In this document: piece after piece, positions 57,906 to 64,000 of the stretch
Layout of the letters: each line of letters opens with the position of its first letter
Numbering within the stretch: position 1 is the first letter of the stretch
Assembly: GCA_030280995.1 (NCBI GenBank)
Contig: JASXTE010000002.1
Coordinates: 42,885,183 to 42,949,182, forward strand
Direction: 5' to 3'
Origin: Hemileia vastatrix
Taxonomy: Eukaryota; Basidiomycota; Pucciniomycetes; Pucciniales; Zaghouaniaceae
DNA: 64,000 nucleotides
Made by a program: the position numbers and the translations under genes
The notes under the pieces: model-generated
Database searches by the model: none
The model's input: only the letters and a program-made list of their open reading frames with translations
What the model was told of the DNA's origin: nothing

Positions 57906-58530
57906 TTACAGAAAAGAATCAAGAGATGTAACAAAATGTTCAGCATTGGCTTTGAGCTGGTGAATGAGGATCTTTCTTTTCTCAAGGTCCTGTGGGTTCC
58001 TAGCAGGAGTGGATTCGAATTAATTTAGAATGAGATGATTCTGTTGAGAAGAATGTTGTTGGAAGTTGTCTTTGATGGCGGGCAATAGATTAGGTGGGGG
58101 TTCTTCAATGGTTCTCACATTGTCATCATCACTGTCTGGATGGAAATGAACTGGAAATTTTTCAGATTGAATTTCAGTATGAAGAAGTATTGGGCTTACC
58201 ACCAGAAGGACCAGGGATGGTAGAGCTAGTGTTTGTAGAAAGGTTGGAACTCTTTTTTGAAGGGTGTAATTTTTTGACCAGTCTGGGGATCAAGATGGAT
58301 GGTCTGGATCTTTTGGTGCTGGTGGAAGGTGGATCAGTTTGTGGAGGAGGAGAAAATGTTGAAGAGGACAATGGACCAGGTCTGAAACAAGTCTTCTTTC
58401 TAGAGTGACAGGCATAAAAGGAGGTTCTTTAGGAATGAGCTGGAGGTGCAATGGTACAGATGAGATTGTTCTCAATGCAGTATTGGCAAGGACCCATGTC
58501 AGTAGCAGATTTGGAGAGGAAGCTGAACAT
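57906..58530 (-). pseudogene. Paired cysteine-cluster protein, locus 2, antisense in family C element
   Basis: Minus-strand ORF from the ATG at 58530 (a second ATG at 58497). It reads GPCQYCIENNLIC, then 12 residues including one TAA (58431-58429), then FYACHSRKKTC, the same C-X2-C-X6-C-X12-C-X2-C-X6-C pattern as locus 1 with one Cys changed to Phe. A Ser/Pro/Thr-rich region with a basic patch (KRSRPSILIPRLVKKLHPSKK-like) follows, then a TGA. After a frameshift there is an acidic stretch (HFHPDSDDDN), PPPNLLPAIKDNFQQ, and after another stop LEKRKILIHQLKANAEHF, ending at 57906. Likely a captured or ancestral accessory gene; function unknown, possibly nucleic-acid binding. Confidence 0.55.
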
Positions 58531-58578
58531 GGTGGTTGTAATGAAGGAGAATGTGGAGATTCTCTATTGGATGGAGGA

Positions 58579-59680
58579 TGTGGTCTTCCAACATTGGCGG
58601 AGCCCTTTGTTAGTCTGTTTGGCATTGTTTTGATATGTCTTAAATGGCATTGTTTAATAATTGGTTGTTTTTCTGGAATTATTCAGCAAATATTGTGACT
58701 TTGGGGATGTGATTATTACCATTAGATAGACCCAGTTTTTCTCTAGAATTGATGTCTTTTTGACATTTTTCATATTCTAAGTATTTCAGGGATTATTTCT
58801 CATTTTTCATTTTAAAAGATTGCTGTTTAATTTTTCTTTTCACGTTTTACGGGCTAACCTTAAGTCTTAGGGTTAAGTGCTTAATACCATTAGAATGGGC
58901 TAATTTTTCTCTATGTTTCATTTCACAATGTTGTTTTAGCTTAATTATGTGTTTTTAAGGTTTTAGTAGTTGTAGTAGATTTTTCGAAGTATTTTGAATA
59001 TTTTTTAGAGGTTTTTGGTGGTTTTCTGGCTTCAGGGTGGTCCGGCCGCCTCAGGAAGGCCTCCTGACGTCGGGCCGACCGCCTGACTCAGTGTTAGAAG
59101 GCTAGGAAGCGTTTCTAGAGGGGTTTTATGCAATTTGGCACTCAGAAACACCAAATTCGTTGGTGTGCATGGGCTCTTAGATAGTGGTCTTTGTGTATTT
59201 AGTGAATAGGACAGTTTGGGGAACCTTAATTGTCATACAAGCATCCGGAGGTGATATCCTTGTTCCTCACTCAGTTTTCACTGTTTTCTGGCCACAATTG
59301 GCTGTGTTTGTTGCAAGTTTAGTTCTTCATTTAACTCAAATTTGGCAACTGTCTTCTCTGGTGTAGTCTTGCAAGCTATATCAAGTAATATTGCTGTCTC
59401 TGGTGTAGATTTGCAACCTACATCAAATATCAATGCTTTCTTTGGTGTGAACATTGGTCTACATTTCAGTTCTTTGCTTTGGTAGTCTGTATGGAGACTA
59501 CTTTCTTGGCTGATCAGGCAGTCAAGTGTATTGGAAAAGGGGATTTAAACAACAGGAACCAATTTACTGTAGCAGGTAAATCTCACTTATATTTTTCAAA
59601 AGGGACAGGGGATTTTCTTTCTGGGTTTTCTCCAACTCCCTTGGTCAAGGCCTATAGCTAGTACTATAGGATTGTCTACA
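58579..59680 (+). repeat. Family C 3' LTR
   Basis: 1102 bp, TGTGGTCTTCC...TTGTCTACA, directly preceded by the purine tract GGATGGAGGA (58569-58578). It is followed immediately by gypsy4 gag sequence. Confidence 0.92.
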
Positions 59681-60342
59681 AAGTGTCCCTCTATAGTAGC
59701 TATAATATTCTGAGAATGTTCTAATTTATTTTGTAAATTCCTTATCTCAGAATTTAATCTTTTATTTTCTTTGGTTAATTCATTATTTTAATTTTAAATA
59801 ATTTTTAACCTATTGACTGTGGTACTCAGTAATTGTGTGAGGTTTGATAATACACTTTCTGTATTATTGTTTGACTCTCTAGAGAATTCTTCTAATTTTT
59901 CAATTCTTAATAATAATTTGCTAATAAGTTTCGATTCCATTGGATTTTCTTTTAAAAAATATTCAAATTTTTCCGTGTCCAATTCAGAAGACTCATAATC
60001 AGACTCAAGATTTACTTCATTTGGTTCCATTTTAATATCAATAGTATTATCCTGGTGATCAATAGAACTATGTACATTGTCATCATGTAAAGACAAGTTT
60101 AACATGTTATTTTTAAATAAATAATTTTTTAAATCTTTATCAATTTTATCCAGTAAGTCTCTATTAATCTCATTACCTATAATTAATTCATTATTAGGAT
60201 TATGTAATTGATCCTGAGAAGATGGATGACTTACCAAGGTCTTATTCCATTTCCCCTGCTTCTCCTTGGATATTTCCTGTAAGGGTGACTGATGGAGCCC
60301 TTCTGTTGAGAAGATTTTCTGTATTTTGGGCATAGAAGTCAC
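59681..60342 (-). pseudogene. gag: gypsy4 ORFc (Gag), N-terminal part
   Basis: Open frame 60342-59794, then continuing in fragments to the family C insertion. It matches the gypsy3 Gag N-terminus in layout: IDKDLKNYLFKNNMLNLSLH, an acidic stretch (LESDYESSELDTEKFEYF), then a coiled coil (ISKLLLRIEKLEEFSRE, LSNLTQLLSTTVNRL). The position matching the gypsy3 ATG (38144) is TTG here (CCTTGGTAAGT at about 60236-60226), but the frame is open upstream. The last residues before the break (NIIATIEGH) lead into SVKLSFS at 52989. Confidence 0.8.
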
Positions 60343-60682
60343 ATTTCTATTTGCTTACAGTAATCTTGTGGTCCTCCTCTTGGTCTGGAGGTGTGGCTGT
60401 GGATTTGCTGGGTGCAACTGTTGTTGGTTGAGCCTTTATTTCCACTAGAGCTTGATTGAATTCTACAAAACCCTGAGCTGCTCTTTTCTCAGGATTGTTT
60501 ATCTGGTCTACTATTTTGTTGACTCTTATTGTTAGGGTATTTAGTATAGTGGATAGTGAGTGAATTTATTATTGTAAAGTATTTCTTATTTTCTTTATTG
60601 GTACATGTTTTAACAGTTTTTCCCTTTCCTCCAGAGACATCTGTGGAGTGTTGCTTCTGGTGGGAGAATACTGGCCCTCCAT
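60231..60682 (-). pseudogene. gypsy4 ORFb, decayed
   Basis: Starts at the ATG in CAAATGGAGGGCCAG (MEGQYSPTRSNTPQMSLEER), the same position as the inferred ORFb start of gypsy3, here without the early stop. It meets a TAA about 35 codons on. The homologous coiled-coil reading continues in another frame (LSTILNTLTIRVNKIVDQIN, GFVEFNQALVEIK) and the original frame closes PW-stop at 60231, as in gypsy2 and gypsy3. Confidence 0.6.
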
Positions 60683-60770
60683 TTGAATGTCCTGTAACAG
60701 GTCTTTCAGCTCTAGCTCCTAAGTTATAAAGTTTTGCCTTATTCCTCACAATATCATTTTTGTCACACAT
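60489..60770 (-). CDS. gypsy4 ORFa
   Basis: First ATG after the leader (MCDKNDIVRNKAKLYNLGAR), with GHSNGGP aligned to GHHHGGP of gypsy3 ORFa. It is open for 93 codons because the frame happens to continue through ORFb territory. Basic and Lys/Asn-rich; no domain recognised. Confidence 0.45.
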   Translation of the reverse strand: MCDKNDIVRNKAKLYNLGARAERPVTGHSNGGPVFSHQKQHSTDVSGGKGKTVKTCTNKENKKYFTIINSLTIHYTKYPNNKSQQNSRPDKQS

Positions 60771-61355
60771 TTTTACGTGGAATTTAAATCAAAGAATTGA
60801 AATTTGAGATATTAAAACTTCAAAAGGAGTTTTAACACCACTGAAGACAATTTTATAGCTTACTTGTAGGTATTATGTGAATTTATAAGTGACAAAAGTC
60901 AAATATGCTTTTATGTGGTCACTTGATTTAACTGGTCTACATAATGTAGCCTTGTTTTTATATTTAAAAAAGATAATATGTCAGTAACATTCTTTTTATA
61001 TATTAAATGAATTTTACAAACCAATAAAAAGGGATTAAGTGTCCTGTTAAAAGAAAAAAATTAATCAGTTTTTATTAACTGGTTTATTATCTTCAAAGAT
61101 CTCAAATTTAATTGGCCTATTGACAGAATCCCACTAATAACAATTTTTATGTTGAATTAGTGATAAAATTGTTGATTCAATATCACAATTTTATTATATA
61201 ACAGGGCTTCTTCTTCTGAAATCACTATATAAGTGACACAGACATTTTTTAATTATCCAAATATTTCTATAGGGATTTTATTTACTTGTAGCCTCTTTTT
61301 GAATTTTTACTCACTGGAAGATAACCAACAGAAATCTTTAGGAAAGGTCCCCATT
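60771..61355 (-). other. gypsy4 leader with primer-binding site
   Basis: About 585 bases of AT-rich noncoding leader. On the minus strand TGGGGACCTTTCC (61353-61341) follows the LTR end after a few bases and corresponds to the TGGGGGTCTTTCC site of gypsy3. No gene. Confidence 0.55.
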
Positions 61356-61882
61356 TTTCAGGCTGAGGTCAAGTACAAAGATGTAAACTAGCTTGAATGG
61401 TCAGTTGTGTAGAAGATTTTAATGGTCCTATATGAATACTGTGGTAAAAATCCAAAAAGTATTAAAATATAACTAAATATATGGGTCTCAGTAATTTTAA
61501 TCTCACTAATTATATATGGCTTACAATCTTATAGAGGGTAGAAAAATGGATTTAATCAGATCAGTTACTATTCAAAGACTTTATAAGTACTATTGATACG
61601 TATTGTAACTGTATTGGTTATATGTTTAATTGTAATGATAAAGAATGTCAAAAACAAGACCAAAAACCCCCTCCTTTTATACACAAAAAATTCCCCAATG
61701 AACCCCTTGATTTACCAGCTCAATACACAGTTAATTATGCATCATTCCAGCAAATAGACATTTCCAGAAACATAAAGAGTGACCAGTAAAATAATTGGCA
61801 TGATATCACCTTCCAAAATCCTGTAGTGATTGGGATAATCCATCAAAAATAAAGAATAAGCAAAAAAAGAGAGTATATGCAT
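61356..61882 (-). repeat. gypsy4 5' LTR, distal part, cut by insertion
   Basis: Collinear with the first 520 bases (plus-strand view) of the 3' LTR at 46530, including the TATA box at 61681-61675. It is interrupted at GTATATGCAT by the family C LTR beginning at 61883; the rest lies beyond the window. The 5-mer TGCAT (61878-61882) should recur after that element. Confidence 0.88.
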
Positions 61883-62978
61883 TGTGATCTTCCAAAATTG
61901 GTGGAGCCCCTTGTTGGTCTATTTTGCATTGTTTTGATATGTCTTAAATGGCATTATTTAATAATTGGGTATTTTTCTGGAATTATTCAGCAAATATTGA
62001 GACTGATAGGATGTAGGTACTGACATTGAAGAGTCCTAGGTTTTTTCTATATTTAATTTCTTGTTGACATTTTTCAGATTTTAAGTATTAAGGGCATAAT
62101 TTCTCATTTTTTATTTAAAAAGATTGCTGTTCAATTTTTTTTGTGTTTTGCAGGGTAACCTTAAGTCTTAGGGTTAAGGGCTTAGCACCATTAGAATGGG
62201 CTAATTTTTCTCTACATATCATGTCCCAATGTTTTTATAGCCTAATTATGTGTTTTAAAAGTTTTAGTAGTTGTAGTAGATTTTTCTAATTATTTTGGGT
62301 ATTTTTGGGGGTTTTCGGAGGTTTTCTGGCTTTAGGGTTGTCTGGCCACCTCAGTAGGGCCTCCAAATGCTGGGAGGACCTCCTGCCTTGGTGCTAGAAG
62401 GATGGGAAGCATTTATAGAGGGGTTTAATGCAATTTGGAACTCAGAAACGGCAAATTCGTTGGTGTGCAGGGGCTCTTAGATAGTGGTCTGTGGGTACAT
62501 AGTGAAAAAAATGAATTTGGGGCAACCTTAATTATCATACAACCTTCCGGAGGTGATATCCTTGTTCCTCACTCAGTTTTCACTTTGTTTTGGCTACAAT
62601 TGGCTGTGTTTGTTGCAAGGTGAGTTCTTCATTTAACTTAATTTGGCACCTGGTTTCTCTGTTATAGTCTTGCAAGCTATATCAAGTATTATTGCTGTGT
62701 CTGGTGTAGATTTTCAAACTACATCAAGTATCATTTCTTTCTCTGGTGTGGACATTGGTCTACATCTCAATTCTTTGGTTTTGTAGTCTGTCTGGAGACT
62801 ACTTTCTTGGCTGATCAGGCAGTCAAGTGTGTTGGAAAAAGGGCTTTAGCAAACAGGAACAAATTTACTGTATCAGGTAAATCTCAAATTATTTTTTAAG
62901 GGACAAGAGAATTTCTCTCTGGGTTTACTCCAACTCCCATTTTCAAGTCCTATAGCTAGTACTCTAGGATTGTCTACA
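61883..62978 (+). repeat. Family C LTR of the right-edge element
   Basis: 1096 bp, TGTGATCTTCC...ATTGTCTACA, clearly diverged from the pair at 52990 and 58579 but collinear. A decayed primer site (TAGTTCCCAAAGTGGGG) follows at about 62983, in line with an older copy. Confidence 0.88.
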
Positions 62979-63037
62979 TTTCTAGTTCCCAAAGTGGGGT
63001 GAACCTGCTAGTTCTTTGGAATCTCTGTTGTCTTTGA

Positions 63038-64000
63038 ATGGCTTCTGGTTCTTCTATTCCTGTGGTGACTGTCAGTGGGGGGGAAGGCTGTCCTGCTGTG
63101 ATGGTTAAGGAGTGTGTTAGGATTAAAACTTGGGATGGTACCAAGTTTAATGGTGAAGATGTGAAGTTTTTTCTGGAGAAGTATGAAACTTCTGCTGGTG
63201 TGGATGGTGCTTCTTACCTCGGTGTGGTGAAGCATATTATTTTCCTCATTGTTGTTTTGGCAGTGGAGAAGGTGGCTGTGGCCATGTCTGGCTACAAGAA
63301 GAGGTACAGGATGTTATTGTGTAGGGAGATGGTGGATATATGGGGTTTCAGGTTCACCATGGTGTATCTTAACAAGGCTGTCAGTGAATGTAAGTCTTAT
63401 GGTGGTGTTGGTAACTTTCACAGTTACAGGAAGTTTCTGCTACAGTTTGATCCTGTGGTGGAATATTTGGTGGAAGTAGAGGAGCTGGCACATGAAAATG
63501 CTGCCAAGGATGTTTTTTGGTCTGCCTTTGATAGAGATGTCAGGATGGATGTGTTGAAGGAGCTGTCAAGGAAGGACTTGATGAAGAATATTTCCAATGG
63601 GTATCAGAAGTAACCTGCCTTGGACTAGGTGAAGGAGGCTGCTGAGGCTCATTTAAAGTTATTGGCTGTGGACACCTATCAGGAGGGGGGGTGCAAAATA
63701 TGTCAGCAAAGTCAGTGAGGCTTTGGCTGAAGAGCAGAATAGAGTGAAGAATGAAGAGAAAAATATGGTGAAGGTTTCCAAACAGAAGAGGGACCCAGTA
63801 GTGGAGCAGCTGGCTGTTCTAACAAAACAGCTACATATTTTTGCTCAGGGGTCTAAGAAGGTTAATAAGGCACCTTCTAAGCCAAGAGATTTTGAAAGAA
63901 GGGCTGGTAGGAGTGATCCTTGGGTTTGCTCTTATTGCAGTAGGAGGGGGCACAGGTCCAATGATTGTTGGGCACTGAACAGAGATGTGTCTGAAGGAAA
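63038..64000 (+). pseudogene. Family C Gag with zinc knuckle, runs off the window
   Basis: ATG at 63038 (MASGSSIPVVTVSGGEG), then VRIKTWDGTKFNGEDVKFFL, VVKHIIFLIVVLAVEK, FWSAFDRDVRMDVLKEL. It stops with TAA at 63611-63613 and a TAG five codons later. After the G-run at 63684-63691 the reading resumes in the +1 frame as a long charged coiled coil (SEALAEEQNRVKNEEKN, VVEQLAVLTKQLHIFAQ). It reaches a zinc knuckle CSYCSRRGHRSNDC (C-X2-C-X4-H-X4-C) near 63930-63970. Open to the window edge. This copy shows that family C Gag is a true nucleocapsid-bearing Gag. Confidence 0.8.

Larger units (their letters stand above)
52990..59680 (+). mobile_element. Family C gag-only LTR element, complete copy
   Basis: Two LTRs (1101 and 1102 bp), a tRNA-Lys-type primer site and a polypurine tract bound a 4.5-kb interior. 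It holds a gag-like ORF, an acidic region, a periodic repeat block and an antisense cysteine-cluster ORF. No protease, RT, RNase H or integrase motif was found in any frame, so it is a non-autonomous, LARD-like element that must be mobilised in trans. It sits in gypsy4 gag; the flanking 5-mers (TACGC and AAGTG) do not match, so the target duplication is lost or was never made. Confidence 0.85.
46530..61882 (-). mobile_element. gypsy4: chromovirus with family A LTRs, split by a family C element
   Basis: Minus-strand element: 5' LTR (from beyond 61882, cut by another family C insertion), leader, ORFa, ORFb, ORFc in two parts (60342-59681 and 52989-51713), protease, RT, RNase H, integrase, chromodomain, 3' LTR. 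The coding region is homologous to gypsy2 and gypsy3, while its LTR family (A) differs in length and sequence. RT and integrase active sites are each altered, so it is dead. Left flank ATCAT (46525-46529) would be its target repeat; the right flank is outside the window. Confidence 0.9.

Noticed and set aside
1..64000. tRNA, rRNA or a host protein-coding gene
   Set aside because: I looked for tRNA-like cloverleaf words, rRNA-conserved stretches and long non-repeat ORFs on both strands and found none I could support; this is a by-eye check only.

Overview
The window is almost entirely nested transposable elements. I see no confident host gene, tRNA or rRNA. It suggests a repeat-inflated, AT-rich fungal genome, most likely a basidiomycete. 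The evidence is Ty3/gypsy elements with C-terminal chromodomains, a Ty1/copia element, a PIF/Harbinger transposase, a Tnp2 (EnSpm/CACTA/Plavaka-type) transposase, and fungal-style paired cysteine clusters. A rust (Pucciniales) fits the composition and element mix, but this is inference and the species cannot be named from sequence alone.

Layout. 87-3076: one solo LTR (family A) sits inside another copy of the same family, with a perfect 5-bp target duplication. 3232-8617: a comparatively GC-rich chromovirus (gypsy1) with a truncated 5' LTR and a few point stops in pol. 8618-10416: an old minus-strand copy of a gag-only LTR element (family C). 11178-12390: a dead Harbinger transposase. 12962-21812: a badly decayed chromovirus (gypsy2, family B LTRs) carrying a palindrome-ended element at 14695-16576. 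21797-22130: a cysteine-cluster ORF cut by gypsy2. 22818-28733: a dead Tnp2-type transposase flanked by two direct repeats. 28734-46529: a minus-strand copia element split by a 4.6-kb palindrome-ended element (30279-34880) and by a nearly complete chromovirus (gypsy3, 35915-44772). 46530-61882: a minus-strand chromovirus (gypsy4, family A LTRs) split by a complete 6.7-kb gag-only family C element (52990-59680). 61883-64000: a second family C element inserted in the 5' LTR of gypsy4 and running off the window.

The nesting gives a relative order. Copia was there first. Gypsy3, gypsy4 and the 4.6-kb palindrome-ended element entered it later. The family C elements entered gypsy4 after that.

The best candidates for something undescribed are: (1) a transposon family whose inverted ends carry an 18-bp perfect palindrome, with no recognisable transposase; (2) a three-ORF, stepwise-overlapping gag region shared by gypsy2, gypsy3 and gypsy4; (3) two antisense ORFs with the same C-X2-C-X6-C-X12-C-X2-C-X6-C spacing, one carried inside a gag-only LTR element; and (4) a periodic repeat module in that same element. 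All calls come from reading motifs and internal comparison; no database search was possible.
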